This document shows positions 1 to 15,100 of a DNA stretch of 64,000 bases, piece by piece. A model generated the notes under the pieces. It saw only the letters and a list, made by a program, of their open reading frames with translations. It was not told where the DNA came from and did not search any database. The position numbers and the translations under genes were made by a program. Source of the DNA: Epiperipatus broadwayi. Lineage: Eukaryota > Onychophora > Udeonychophora > Euonychophora > Peripatidae. Numbering within the stretch: position 1 is the first letter of the stretch; the number at the start of each line of letters is the position of its first letter. The stretch covers positions 951,001-1,015,000 of the forward strand of contig JAQFVV010006221.1 in NCBI GenBank assembly GCA_028023455.1. The letters are read 5' to 3'.

Positions 1-910
1 CAAAACATTTAATATCTTTATTCTGTACCTTTTCAATTATCATACCATTTACAACTTTCTTAAACACTTTATCAATACTATTTATTTATATCAAAACTAG
101 CAGTTTCGACTGTCCTGCAGTCACATCAGAGCTACAGTATTCAGATATACAATTAATACACTTATATACATAATTAAATACACAAAATAAAACAAAAATA
201 AAATATACATTTTAACCTGACCATTATAAATAATCATTTCCCATTTTATTACTTTACTCTTAAATAATTCTATCCATATTTATTTTATATCACTTTATTT
301 TATTTTTTTTAAAAAATTATTATTTATTATAATTATTAAACTTTAACATTTATTCTACTATTTAATACATATTATTGTTATTTTACTTATAAATCAACTT
401 CTAACCTTTTCTTATTTTTATTAAATGTTTTATAATTATCAATTAACTTTTCCCACATTACAAATTACTTTTAGAAGTTGATTTATAATATAAGTAAAAT
501 GACAATAATATGTATTAAATAGTAGAATAAATGTAAAGTTTTATAATTATAATAAATAATATTTTTTTTAAAAAATAAAATAAAGTGATATAAAATAAAT
601 GTGGATAGAGTTATTTAAGAGTAAAGTAATAAAATGGGAAATGATTCTTTATAATGATCAGGTTAAAATGTATATTTTATTTTCGTTTTATTTTGTGTAT
701 TTAATTATGTTTATAAATATGTGTATAAGTGTATTAATTATATAATTATATATTTGCATATTGTAGCTCTGATGATGACTGCAGGGCAGTTGAAACTGTT
801 AGTTTTGACATAAATAAATAGTATTTATAAAGTGTTTAAGAAAGTTGTAAATTGTATGATATGTTAAAGTAGAAATCAATACATAGGAAAAGGAAGAAGA
901 GGAAAATTAT
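1..910. mobile_element. Foldback PLE terminal-repeat element (family A)
   Basis: Two long inverted arms, about 30-405 and 471-870, are near-identical in reverse complement around a spacer near 406-470. Each arm has a hammerhead-like core (minus strand about 98-130, plus strand 769-803). The left end also matches, inverted, a short coding stretch (NKDIKC...) of the adjacent PLE reverse transcriptase. I read this as a Penelope-like pLTR in inverted duplication, truncated by the window edge. Confidence 0.6.
769..803 (+). ncRNA. Hammerhead-like core, family A
   Basis: CTGATGA is followed by one extra T, the hairpin GACTG-cagggCAGTT, then GAAAC and a short third hairpin. The reverse-complement arm (98-130) and copies near 6922-6955, 12482-12513 and 12545-12580 carry the same arrangement. 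The extra base after CTGATGA and the lack of a clear closing helix I make it hammerhead-like rather than a full ribozyme. Confidence 0.4.
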
Positions 911-949
911 ATATACCTTTTCAATTGTCCATTTAAAACTTGTATTTAC

Positions 950-1195
950 AGGTATTAAAATTTATACGAAGTATATTTATGGTGTTTTTGTTTGTGGACG
1001 TGAGGATAGTATAAATTATCTCATAAACAAATTAAATTGTTTAAAATGGACATTTGAAAAAGATTCAGAATAAAGATATTAAATGTCTTGATGCATATGT
1101 GATAAGATCTGGTTTATTAAATTATAAATTGCTAATTAGACCATTACAAAAAAACAAGAATATATACTATTAAATCAATAGTACCAATTGTACAT
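950..1195 (+). pseudogene. Penelope-like reverse transcriptase remnant
   Basis: In one frame the DNA reads YGVFVCGREDSINYLINKLN and CLKWTFEKDSE; after a one-base shift it continues NKDIKCLDAYVIRSGLLNYK. The F-x-x-E...K-I-x-F-L-D spacing matches the region just after the catalytic aspartates of PLE reverse transcriptases. It is frameshifted and short, so it is dead. It sits directly after the family A terminal repeat, linking that repeat to PLEs. Confidence 0.6.
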
Positions 1196-1355
1196 AAAAT
1201 GGCTGTTTTAGATCTTTTTTTTATTTTATAATGATAAATTATGACATTATGAAAGTGATAAATCACAAAATGTTGAAAAATTTACAAAAGAGCTGATATA
1301 TAATAATAAACAAATTTGCTATACTTTGTCAATTTAAAAAAGAAATATCTATATA

Positions 1356-1524
1356 ATGAATAATATTTCTGTAGTGTAATTTCTCCTATACCACTCTTCA
1401 ATCAAGGTAGGGATTGGTTTCTTTGTGCTTTTAACACCTTGTGTAGGGGTGTAATTATAAACATATGACTAAATGTGTGTGATCCCTAAGATGCACAAAA
1501 TTACACTCCAGAAATATTATTCAT
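1356..1524. mobile_element. MITE, copy 1 of 3
   Basis: Terminal inverted repeats ATGAATAATATTTCTG and its reverse complement bound a 169-bp unit. Related units lie at 56341-56592 and 59766-59945. No coding capacity. The superfamily is not clear from the ends. Confidence 0.6.
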
Positions 1525-2271
1525 CAAGTGGATAATTTTTATTTCGTGTATTTCAAATGCTCAAGCTAAGTATATTTACTATATATAAAAGAGAATTATA
1601 TAACATTTATTTTGTGTTCCATCCAATGTTAACAGATTGATCAATAATTCAAAAAAATGTGATAACTTTGGGGAAAAAAAGATATTGTGTATCAAATTTC
1701 ATGTAAATGTAAGCTTCGTATATAGGTAAATTGAAGTGTAGTATTGAAAAACACGTTAAAAGAACATCAACTTTTATGTAAATATTTAAAAAAATAAGAG
1801 TAATAATGATTTAATAACAGCATCTTTTTTTCCTTCAGTCATGAAAAATAAATAATTTTGCTTTAACATTTGATTTGGAAACAATAGAATTCTTAATGAG
1901 GAAAGAAACTGTAAAAGAAAAAAATTAAAAAACGGTTTTGATAAACGGAAGTAAGAAATTTTTAATTAGTAGATAAATTGCAAATGTCAATATTCATAAA
2001 TCTTGGGATACTACATGATAATGTTCATTTCTGCCAAATTTAAAAGGTTTTTAATTAAAAATGGTTATGCAAATAGCTGAAAATACTTCTGTGTTTTATA
2101 ATAGTTGTACTATTTATCAGCACTGCTAATACTTAATTGTTTTATTATTAAAATATATTTTACATTAATGAGAATGTTATTTCTACAATTTAACTGATTT
2201 TTTTTTTTTTTTTCACAATTTTTTAGCCTATGTATGATCTTTTTACATGCATATATAATTATAACTTTTAG
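1525..2271. other. AT-rich intron, nothing recognised
   Basis: No coding similarity, repeat family or structured element was seen. It ends in a long T run and the acceptor of the first exon in the window. Confidence 0.5.
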
Positions 2272-2386
2272 ATTAGAGAATTCAAGAAGGCCAAACGGTT
2301 AAGAGTTCAAGAACTGAATAATGCTTGTATGAATTTGAGTTTTAATGATGAACAATTGAAAGAAACATCATATTACTTCGAAAATG
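2272..2386 (+). CDS. RPUSD2: RPUSD2-like exon (first in window)
   Basis: The exon follows a T-rich tract and the acceptor ttttag, and is open from its first base (IREFKKAKRLRV...). It ends in ETSYYFEN plus the first base of a Gly codon. Two donors are possible, GT at 2387 or 2389; only 2387 leaves phase 1 and joins in frame to the next exon as ENGFRKVYPY, so 2387 is chosen. The basic start of the segment suggests a longer N-terminal region upstream. The acceptor has a close alternative at 2276. Confidence 0.75.
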
Positions 2387-5300
2387 GTGTGAGCTAAGTA
2401 AATTTTAGAATTATAATTATTGTTTTAAATATTTTAAAAAATATTGGATTTAAGTGTGCATTATTATAAGATTGAATGCGATAGATAAAATATTAAGCTT
2501 TCTGAAGTGATCTAATCTGGGGTCACATTTAAATTCACACTATATGTAAATGTGTGAATTTAAATTCGATCACGAATTAGATCACTTGTCAGAAAGATCG
2601 TCTTTTTAATATCTGAGATCTTGCAAGCATAGCACATGGAAAAGGAAATCATTTCCGTTATATATATATAAAGTGAAACAATATTGTAATCAGGCCCGAA
2701 AGTTGAGGTGCCAAAAATTGAAACAAAATAAAGAGAGAAACTTGTGGTTGGGATTTCCGTGTGATATTTCCACTGAAAAAATGAAAGTGCGTCTACTCTA
2801 TATCTCATTTACTTCGACTTGCAAATTATTATTATGTACAAGTTTTATCTATTTTCACATGAGCTATAGTTATTCTAGACTCTAATAATTATTCACAGTT
2901 AATAAAATAATAAATTGATTTCTTGGGATTTTATAAAAATAATATGTGTACTCTTACTAATAAAGTCATTGCATATATTGGTCTTATTTCAAGTCTTAAC
3001 TAAAAATAACTTAATCTGTGTTTTTCAAAAAACTATGGTTAGCAAATTTAAATACAAGGTTGAATAATAATTTTATCTCAGGGTTAATCTAATAAATGCA
3101 TGGATATCAAATATGTTTATGCCTTCCAGGATACAACAACGTAAAAGGGGTTTTATGTACACTATCTTATCCAGTAATATTTTATGTTTCAAAAAACATC
3201 AATGCAATAATGATGTATTCAATCCAGTTGAGTAATATGACTTAATATCGTGAATGTGTTTACTTAAGAACAACAAGGAGAAGTATTAAAATTAACAGTT
3301 ACTTTATTGCTCAATATAAAATCAATAACAAGAACAAACAATAACCATAAAAAAAAGTATATAACATATTTGATAAATATTATTGTTTGTTTCCTAAACT
3401 AATTTGAACTCTGGATATATCAAATGTGTTGTCAGACAATGTTGTGGAGACATTTACATTAAGTAGGTATACATTGTATTACTATTTCACAAAATAATCC
3501 TCAATTTAAAATTGGAGGATAATAATTATTATAATCATAAAAGATAAGTGTCTTATGGACGTTCTTAATTAGTTTATTTTATTAAACAATCAATTATTTA
3601 CTAACTTCATTTACAAACATTGGAGAATTTTTCAGTCTTCTAAGGCAAGCAAGTTCAAATCATTGCTTAGCAGGCCTAGATAATATTTTACCACGTTGGG
3701 CTTCTTTATTTTTGCCTCAAGATCCTTTACTGGATTTTATTGCAAGCTTGAACATTAGGAATGTTACTTTCCCAACACGAATACAATTAAATCATTAGGT
3801 TGCTTTGTTATACTTTAGATAACAGTAAAAAAATAATATTAAAAGTATGAGTGATATATAAAATATTCCTTTTAGATTTATTCATCTACATAAGGATATT
3901 TAACTCCCCTTAACTTTGAGGTTGAAATATTAAGAACTCGTAAGCATTATTAACATTGGCAACATAGCTGTTTAATATAAGTCCTATAAGTACTTACATT
4001 TATGCAACCCAATCTTAAAATAAATATATTTAATCACTTTCAATCTTAGCAATAATCATAATATTAAATAAAATATTACCTCTATTTGAATACAGTAATA
4101 TCTAAGAAAAATTTTATTAAATTACTAAACACCCCATGATCACCATTTACTCTATGGAGTAAATTTACTGTATGGAGAGTTATGCCTGTTTTAAAAACTT
4201 TATTACATTTCAAACAATTAATTAATTAAAAAAATAGAAAGCATATTAAAATAATTCATCTGGTTTATTGAACAATTCATTTCACTTATGCAATGTCATC
4301 CATTCTGGAAATAGTGTAAAAAGTATTAAATTCCATTTAGTATGCTTATTAATCCAAGATAATCCATTTTTTAAGAGACTTATAACTTGGTAGTTTATTA
4401 TATCGAATATTTGTTTGGAGGATCCACAATTTGGGAGTAGCATTTAAATATTTCTTTATAATCCATTATCTTTTGAATATTATTCGTATATTTAGCACGG
4501 ATACTTCTTAATTCAATCGCCTAAACCATGAATACACATTGATAGTTTGTTATAAGTAGCAGTTTAATTCCTTTACACAGATTTTATTTGATCCACAAAT
4601 TTAGCGTTCAACACGTCATTAATGCAAAATATAAAATTAATCCATTCATTTTCAGACTTTAATCCATTAGATTAATAATTCTGATTGCATCGCTGATAAA
4701 ATAAAGTTTATCATCCATGGCAAAAATGATTTTCATCATTTTTAAATCAATTCATTTCTTTAGCAATAAATTTATAATAAGCATATTTGAATTAAAAATT
4801 ACTGCTATTTTAAAGAAGGTTTTATTTTCTAATTGAAGACAGGATAAAATTCTTATCCTCGATACTTATAGATATCCTTTCTTCTAGTGAAGAAATTAAT
4901 TATTTTTATAATAGTTTATGGACAATACTTTAGCAAAATTACGAAATACAATTTTTCCAAAATATACCTGTTATTTATCATTATTATTCAATTGAAAAAC
5001 AGCGATTTCTTTAAAATAGTGAGACAGCATTCCACAAATCAATTTGTCTATTTTCTGCTAGCAGTGATTATAATAAATGAGATTTAAAGAATTTATGAAT
5101 TAATTAATTAATTGATGATGATTTTTAGTTATTTTGCTGTGATCTATATCTTCTGGAATGATAAGAAGTCAGATGGTTAGCCAAGGCATGCCTTAGTTTG
5201 CCATCAAGTAGATAAAAACAAAATGGCTATTTAAAATTTTGGACTGGTTTTGATCCTACATGTAATAAGAATTTGTGGACGATTGTCTGATTTTCTCAAA

Positions 5301-8300
5301 CTTCACTTTTTATATTAGTGATCACATGAATGCCTGGATGACATAGTATTCTCCATCATGCATTGGGAGCTTCTTCCATTGTCAGTGAAATATTGGAAGA
5401 GGTTGTCGTAGGTTTTTAGTGGGCAGAATGTTAGAGCTAAGATATTTTTAACCTAAGGCTGTAAAACCTTTATTTCTGAGCTTAGAAAAAAATATCTTTT
5501 ACAAATATTTGTTCAAAATAAATCACAAAACTTAAAAAGTTCTCAGATATTTATCTCAAACCAATTTTAAATTGACTTTTCATAAATTCTTACCCAACAA
5601 ATATTTTAGCAGCTAAATCAATTTTTGCTAAATCTAAAATTTTAAACATCGAAATATGAAACAGCCAAACACACACACTCGCACACTACATATAAAATAT
5701 AACGACTGTTCCTTTTACATATAATTAAAATGTAATATTGTATTTATAATCCTATTCTATATTTCTATGTTTCAATGATTATTTGTATGTGTGTAGCACT
5801 TCTTTTGATTTATATAATCAATAATTTTATCTCTTAATAAGAGTAGCAATGAAAGCGTACATATTTTTTTCATACAAAATTTAGAAGTCTACTAAAAAAA
5901 TCAGCTTGTAAAACTATTTAAAGTGCTTTATAATATATTTCTTATTATAAATATTGTCATGGGAGACTATTTAAATATGACAATGATTATGTTCTAATCT
6001 TTACAACCAATGAAAGTGATAAATACATTTACTTAACATAAAAATTAATACATTGCACAGGCTAAAACCTGCATTTATATATGTAACATAGATGGGATTC
6101 AAACTCAGACTTTCACACGACCCACTATTCTCAGTGCCATCTCATATTGCTGACCCACCTGATCACACACATGTTGAAAAGATAAATAATCCCCAATATA
6201 CGTTTTTCATGCTAAACCAGCAATCATCATTACTATCCTCACACATATATATAATCAGTGCTCAGCTTTATATTAAGATAGCCAATCTTTATACTTTAAT
6301 GGACAGGCTTCAAACTATTCCAACTCACAACTCTTCAGCCTTCCATTTCATTGAAAATCTGATGATGGAATGTTCAAAGCCCTTGTTAGTGCCAAGGTTG
6401 TCATCCTACCCATGCTGACATATTAGTCATTCTGACCCCTCATGTACAGGAAAAATTAAATTAATCAATGCCAATAAAATTTTTCTATTTTTTAAATTTA
6501 GAATATCCAATTTACAGTGAGGCTATAATGTTAAATTAATATATAATATCCTGTGTGGGGAAATACTTTGAGTCACAATTTTATAAATATTGCAAAGTGC
6601 GACAGAGATTTTATAACCTATACTGAGGAATAGCTGATGATGGTTGTAGGTACAAGTCTGTAAATATCTGCCTTACTCTGAATCAAAACAACATAATTGC
6701 ACTGCCTCTTATGTAATGATGAAGTATATATACATTCAATAATTCAGAAAACATACATGCATGACAGCTATATTAAAATATGTATGTATTATTTGTTACT
6801 GTTTATAGTCTATTTGCTGCAAAAAAAAAAAAGTTAACTCTGGTGATAATTTTATATATAATATTCTTTCTTTAATCATCTTTTATAATGCAATCAAATA
6901 AAATTTATTCTGTGTTATTTTCTTACAGTTTCGACTTATCAGAAGTCTTCATCAGAGCTACAATATTGAAATATACATGACCATACAATTAATACATATT
7001 TATACATACATAAATAGATGTAATTATAAAACACATTATATATAATACTTTACATTATAGATTTTATAGAATAAAAATATTTTAATGAATCCAGGAATGA
7101 TATATTTAGAAATTTTTAATAATTTACAAATATTAACCTTTTGTTTGATTCTTGTGCATAAATTATTTTATATTTTTAATCTATATATATATATTTGCAT
7201 TTATATAACTTATAAATTAATTAATTTACTATTATTACTTTATTTTTTTATGCATTACTTAATTATAATTAATTCTGCATTTCTATATTTTCCAAAATTT
7301 TTAATTCTTATTTTTATATAACCTTACTTTCCCTTAACTCTAAAAGCTTATAACTGACAAAAATTTAAGTTGTCTTTTACTTTGTATACTAATTCCCTCT
7401 ATGAGCATTTTTAAAAACTTTCTTATTCAATTTTTAATCTATATATTTATTTAATAAACTATATTCTTAAAGAAGTAATGTTTCCAAATCTTTATTTGAA
7501 CTTTGAAATTTTTAATTGCGAAAACTTCTTTAATTTTTCTATCCTTTTTATTATTAGTGTAATGAATGATTTTTATACTTTTTTTTTTCAAATAATTTTC
7601 TATAAGTTCTTTTTCCATCTTACTTTTATGTTTCATGACTTCTTATATTGTTAATCGTAGTAAATTTGGGCATTTTAAAATTTAAAAATGTATATAGGTT
7701 TATTTACTTATATCTGACAATATTTTATACAGCATATTTAAATATTCATATATTGTGAATTTCATTCAATTCAATCTGACATTTTGATTAGAAAGGGTTG
7801 GCTATTATAGAACAGTGCTTTACACACACACACACACACACACACAGTTTGAAGTAATTTTTAATTACATCATTTGTAATTTTTCCTTAATCATAAACCA
7901 TCTAAAAAATAGCCAGTTATTCGAATTATATTTTTTCCTCAAATTTTTAATCTGCTTTTTTTCAGCATCAAAAATATTAATATTGATATATTTTATTATT
8001 ACAAATGTAGTAATAAATTGATATACTGGTTTAATTTTTAGTAAATCGTAGGATTTCATGCTGCTGTATGTTTGTAATTTAGACTCAGTGAGTTAAATGT
8101 GAAGTTTTTTAGGCTTCACACTTTCACTTCAAACCTAGATACTTCAGACTGGCTTAGATATATAGAAAGACAAGTAAATAAAAGGGTGGACCGCCCTTTT
8201 CTTGTAAGATTCTCTGTCTTGTATTTACGGTTTGATCATTATCTAGACAGTTATCATAACATCTGATTGACTGTCAGATAAATATTATAATAAGCGCGAA

Positions 8301-11300
8301 AGATTTGCAGTCTTTCAATTTAATTTCATTTACCTCTTCTTACAAATTAAGATTTCAATCTTAATAATTATATATTGTCTCTGTTCTAGGTAATTTTTCT
8401 CAAGTTTCTCCATTTTTTTTTTCTGCTGATAAATCAATGTTCATGCTGGTTCTGCAAAATTAATTGATATTTTTTTTTTGTGACCTAGGTTATTTAACCA
8501 TCTTTCATCTCTAATTCTGCATCTCCTATTTTATTTTTTGATTGATATTGTATAATTTGTGTTTCCATATTGGAAAAATAGTATCCATTGTAGATTTTAG
8601 TTATAAGCCAATAAACATCACATGACCACCACCTCTTATGCTTGTGTATAACTACTGTTAAAACAGGCAAAACTCACTATATGTATTGCCACACACAGCA
8701 GGCTAGAGTAATCAATGGATGCCAAAGGCTTGTGCATAAAATCCCCATTTAGCGCCTACTCATCCAATATCCCCAGATTAGTTTCTGGCTTGTGGCCTTC
8801 ATCAGTGAGGAGCCTTGGATCTGAGAGCACTGCACCTAGATCTTAGGATCTAATGCAAGCCTCCAGCAGCCACCTTTTATCTCCATTTAACTACAAAACC
8901 ATGAGTCTTAAACTGAAAACACCTTAATGTTTTCCATCCAAGCCCATTAGTAATTATATAGTCATATGGGTCTGAACTCAGTTCAGTACCTATACATTTT
9001 GGTGTCTTTGGTTCTTTAATAACCATAGCCACCACTATCCCATTAGGCAGGATTGGTTTTAAGCCAATAAACATCACATGACCACCACCGCTTATGCTTG
9101 CGTATAACTGTTGTTAAAACAGGCAAAACTCACTATACGTATTGCCACACCCAGTGAGTTTTGCCTGTTTAGATTTTAGTTATTTTTGAATGGCTTCAAT
9201 TTTTTTTACTTTTGAAAGGTAAAGGTAAACTATAGACTCAGCATCTATAGATGTATAACTCTTTCTGTATGAATGGTGAAAGTTGAACCATAATACTACA
9301 TTCTTGTTTTTCTTTTTTTGGTCATTGCATTGAGAGATTGTATTTGCACTTTATAAGGTGCTAAAATTGAAATAACTAACCCATTTTTTTAAAAACATGT
9401 TCCATTCCTTATCATTAATATTTCTTCATCTTCAATATTTAGAAATATTGTCTATTGTTTATTACTTTACTTAGATGTGAACATTTTTCTGTATATTCAA
9501 GAATTGTTTATAAAATTTTATTGGTTATTTTATTTTATTACATATGATTGCTGATTTGGACAAATTTATTATTTAAACCTTTTTTTGTTTTTTTATGATT
9601 TTTCTATAAAACAACGTCTGCAAATCTAAGTTAATTCTGATTATTTTCTCTCTTTTTTTGTAATGCTTTGTTTAGCCAATTCCATTTTATTTATTAAACT
9701 TGGATATGATTTAATATTATTATTATCATCATCATCATCATCACCGCCGCCACCTCTTCTGATCTGGAAATTGAGCCAGTAACTTTCTCATCTATGCTGA
9801 CCGTGTATTATTAATTCCAACTCTCTTCTTTGAAAGTACCCAATTTAATTAGTGATGTGAATTTTAATATAATTAATTTAAAAAATAAGTCATTCTACTC
9901 ATTACATAATTAATAAACAGCAGTATTATAAATATAAATGTAGAGACTAAAGCAAATAACATAATGACTTTGAAGAGTTCACATCACCTCAATTTATTTA
10001 AATATATATTATATACATACATATAATTCATTTTACTGTTTTTATAACATTATGTGTGATTTCCAGTTTATTGATTTAAAAACAAAATTCTGTAAATATA
10101 ATTAACATTCCTGCTTTTACTAAATGGGTTTTCCAATGCAAAATGACTCAGATGGATATAATATTAACATATCTAGCGAGTTTCTAAACATAGGTGAAAT
10201 CTAATACATTCCATATATGATTAAGGTCCAACCTATATCTGGGTCTTCTAATGCAAATGTTATTTTATATTATCCTAGTAATCTAGTAAGTACAGGGATG
10301 CTAAAAGTATATTTTATTTAATTAATAAACCAGAAATTGTATATGTTATTGAAAAGCACTATAATTATATCATAAATATTTGACCTATAATTTTTTGCTT
10401 ATGTGGGGGTTTAAATGATTAAAAAAATCTTATGTAAGTCAGGATTAAGCTGTGTACAAAATTATTGGTGAGTACATTTGGAATATATTAGATTTTACTC
10501 TTGGTTACAAAGAAATCAAGTCATGTCACATGACCTAATTTAACAAGTTTGTATTACACCTCACTGACCAAGCCAGTAGCAGAAACCGGTCTGGAGTTGG
10601 GGATATTCTGCAAAGCTTGTTAAGAGTTTATTTGTGAGCTCTATATATAACATTTACTTTTGGTTTACATTCTTTCTAAATGTGTTATTCTTATATACAT
10701 CAAGATCTGTTAAGACAATTTAGTAAGTACATGGATACTAAAAATGTATTAACTTCATTTGTTTAATTAGTCACCAAACTAAAAATTATATATTTTTATA
10801 CATATATATATATCAGATGATTTTGAATTTATATATATATAAATTAATGGAAGTATTAATATATTTCATATGTTGTTTAAAGTTGATGTAAATAAATTAA
10901 TATTCTAAATAAAATATGAATATAAAACAACTTTATGTATTTTTATTAATATTATTAAGATCTAATTAAAAAACTTCTTGGTTGATCGCTTACTTTGTCA
11001 GTAAATATTTTAATTATCTTTTATGATTTCTGAAAAGTTACAGCAATCCACTTGTGAAAAGAGTTTACTAATTAAATTTTAATAATTAATATGTGTAATC
11101 AACCAGCTATCGAACATACTCTTCTAAGAAACTACTGCTTAATGTTAAGTCTTCCAGACCAATCTCTTTCAGCATACACATGTATGGCCCCAGAAATCCT
11201 AGTTCATCAGATAGGTTAGACATTTAAAACACTTAAATGTTTGCACAGAAAGGATAGCTAGACTTTCTATTTAATGTTTAATTACAATCAGTTGAATTTT

Positions 11301-12082
11301 GCAGTTGAATATTTTAGTTATAGTAGTATACAAATATGGTTTTTAATGTATCAGTTTTTTCAATTTTCATATTTATTAATTAGACATATTAATAGAAAGT
11401 CTTCATTTCTCTGTGAATGTTCAGGTCTTTCAAGTATCTAGCTTACTTGATAAGCCAGGGTTTTTGATGAAATATACATATAGGGAGAGAGATTGTTTTG
11501 GAAGATTTGAATGATAGATAATTCAAGATTTGTAACAAAGTTAGATGAATACCTTATGGATCTGGAGCACGGTTTGATTGATTGTAAATATTTATAAGAC
11601 ACATTTATCAATTTGTTAAGCATATGAATATATGCCCATTATATAACGGTATCTTATTTACTAAATAAAAGAAGTCTCCAATTTATGTAAATGAATCAAT
11701 CCACTAGAATACATAAGTTGAAATACATAGAATAATATATTATATATAAAAGACGTATTTTGTGGGTTCATCCGTGTTAAAAAATTTAAATATTAATATA
11801 CCGATGTTTCGACTTGATCACACAAGTCATCTACTGGGTGATAAAAGGTAGAAAGATGGTTGTAGAGGCGCTACAATCACTGATTTGAAAAAAACCGTTA
11901 AAGTATATATTTTAATTTTGCTTGGGATTATGTGAATTTCAATCAACCAATGAATTTAAATTGAAAGAATAATGACTTGGTTTAGTTGGCCATAGGGAAA
12001 CAATTCAAAATCAGTAAATTCACAGTCACTGGTGAACTGTTTTTTTTTATTTATTAAAAAACAAATAATAATAATAATAATA

Positions 12083-12117
<35 letters not shown>

Positions 12118-15100
12118 ATAAAAAATTTTCATCAGTCATTTTTTAAGAGTATTAATAATAACAATAAAACAAGAAATCATAAATTTAAAATAATACAAAA
12201 TATGCATGGGAATTACAGAATTTTTTTAAGGAAATGTGAAGCAATCCAACTCCAACTGACATAGGTTGGGGCTTTTTAATACACTATTCTTCAATGAGGG
12301 TTTATCAGAGAGGTATTTGCCCTATGAAGGTCCTTTAAAAGGTTGCTGTATCTTTTTATATGTATATAAAAGTAATATAATTTTCTACTTCTTTTCCTAT
12401 GTATTGATTTCTACTTTAACATATCATACCATTTATACCTTTCTTAAACACTTTATCAATACTTTTATTTTATACCAAACTAACAGTTTCGACTGTCCTG
12501 CAGTCATCATCAGAGCTCTTGACAATCCTATTTCCAAAACCCAACCGATGATGACTACAGGACAGTCGAAACTGTTAGTTTGATATAAATAAAAGTATTG
12601 ATAAAGTGTTTAAGAAAGGTGTGAATGGCATGATACATAAAAGTAAACAAACAAAGTCACAGTATATTATAATTTTTACTGATTATTATTACTACTATAT
12701 AAATTCATTTAGATATGTAGTGAATACGTTAAAAATATTCTAATTTTAATCATTTCGTTATTCTAATATATTTGCAGGTTTCAGAAAAGTGTACCCTTAC
12801 TTCTTCACGTTTCAGTTTTATCCAAAACATTATTGGGAAAATTTAAAACTTAGTGATATTATCAGAAAAAAGTATTCAGGTTATGAAGAAAATTATTATG
12901 TAATTTCTGTTTTTTTTTTTTTTTTTTTAAAAATTTATTTTAATTTAATAGTAATTTTGCTACAAATTTATTTATGATATCAAACTTCAAAAAGAAAATG
13001 ATAAATCTTGTGCACACTTTATGTATTTATTTATTTATATAATTCAATAATAGTTGTTGATGATATGGTCTGATTATTATTATTTGTAACTTTTTAAAAA
13101 TTATCTCACAGGATATTTTTTAAGTCCAGCATCATACCAAAAAAGGACGAAACAAAAGTTTTTTATTTACAGAATTTTTCTTTCTATCCTTATTTTCAAT
13201 AATCAAATTTTTTGTTTTGTTCAATTAAAAAATATGCTGCCAATGATATCAGGAGTAATAACATTGAATGTTTCACTAGTGAACTTGTATGCACACAATA
13301 AGTAAAAAGATTTTAGGAAATCTTTCTTTATTGATAATGACTTAACAAATAATTCTTAATGAATAGATGCTACGTATTATAATGAGAGAGAGAGAGAGTA
13401 GACCGGATGTATACAGAAATAATCCAGAATAAGTGGATAACTTAACTCTAAAATAGCTATATGTTGGATTGCCAAATGGAATGCAATATGACTTAAATAA
13501 TTTATATTATTCTAGCTATATAAACATCATCAATTTCATATAAAATTAATTAATGAACCTATCTGACTCTAGGTTTTCAGATTTAATAATAATCCTAAAT
13601 ATGCCATTTGCGACTACCTAGTAAAATAAATATAAATATTTATTTTTTAGCTAATTTAAAAAATTAAATTGCATACCATTACACCTGATTTTCTTATTCC
13701 TGATGATGAACAAGTCAAGTATTCTGTATTATTAACACTTCATCATTAAAACAGTTCCTTCTGAGTATCGGTTATATTTCCAGATACATTGCCTAATTTT
13801 AAAAATGTTAGAACTTTAGAGTAATCTGTAATAGAAAGCTTTTATTTATGCTGACCTATAATATAGACCATGATAATGAGTATTTCCTTCTGATGGAGGG
13901 CTATCAAACTAAATGTGACTTAGATTGTTTACATTACAGAAAATTCATTACATAAATGCTAAGTTTGTTTTGTTAAATATTGGCTTTGGGTCTCCAGTAT
14001 TTGATTGTGGCTTAAATAGGTTATAGACCATTGTTTTATATAAAGACAATAATTTTTTAATTCAATAACACACTTTTTTTTAATTATATAGTTTTTCTGC
14101 ACGGAAACTTCATAATTATCTAGAAAGACGCCATTCTACACCCATAATTTTTAAGCCTTCCAGTTTACCAATTTCTTAAAAATTTTATCATGCCTAAACT
14201 ATCATAGAAGGTTGGTTAAAGTCACAAATGAAATCAAGATTTATCATTAATGATAGTAATAAGAACGGATTCTTAAATAACTTGCTCTGCTTACATTCTA
14301 CGTATGCTTTTAAAAACAGTATTCCATTATTTAGAGCCATCTAGTGTAAGGTTGAGAAATTACTGAATCTTAAATGCTAGTGCTATATCCCCTTCCTCAG
14401 ATTAGTTTCATCTTCACTTTTAATTCTTTTTTTTACTCCCAAGTCAATAATCTTTGAAGATGTAGATATAACATTGCACTTTAACCTCTATTTATTACTC
14501 GTACTTCTATTGGATATTTTTGGAGTATGAAGAGAGTAAATTATTGATTAAAAAAACATAATAATAAAAGTTATATATGTATTTAAGAACATCCTCAAGT
14601 GTTGCGTCATTTTGTGTTCTTCATGGGAAAAGTAATATAATGCTTTTCTTTAGATTTTATTATCTTTTAAATATATTAACGCTATTTAAAGCAATGCATT
14701 AATGTAAAATTATTGAATTAGGACAGATCTAATAAATACTTTTTACGTCACTTGAATGATAACCATTGCTATAATTCTCTTGCTGATATTTCTTTTGAAA
14801 TGAAAATATAATTCATTTTTGATGATTTAGGTTTTTTTTTAAATAAATGCTTTCTTTTTTAAAAATAAAAATGGATGCATAAATTTAGTAATATTAATTT
14901 TTTTAAATATAGAAATTTTTAGAATTAATATTGTTTGATAAATTCATAAATTTGGTACTGGTAGCCACCGTACATCGCCTGCCATCAAGCAATGTACAGT
15001 GGCTAATAGACCAGTACCAATTAACCTTTTACTACTTGATTTATTTTTATTATATTAATCATAAATCATATTTGTCATTTATTTTTAGGACTATCTTTTT

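Noticed and set aside
7822-7846. CA run as a regulatory element
   Set aside because: Simple microsatellite; nothing nearby supports a regulatory role.
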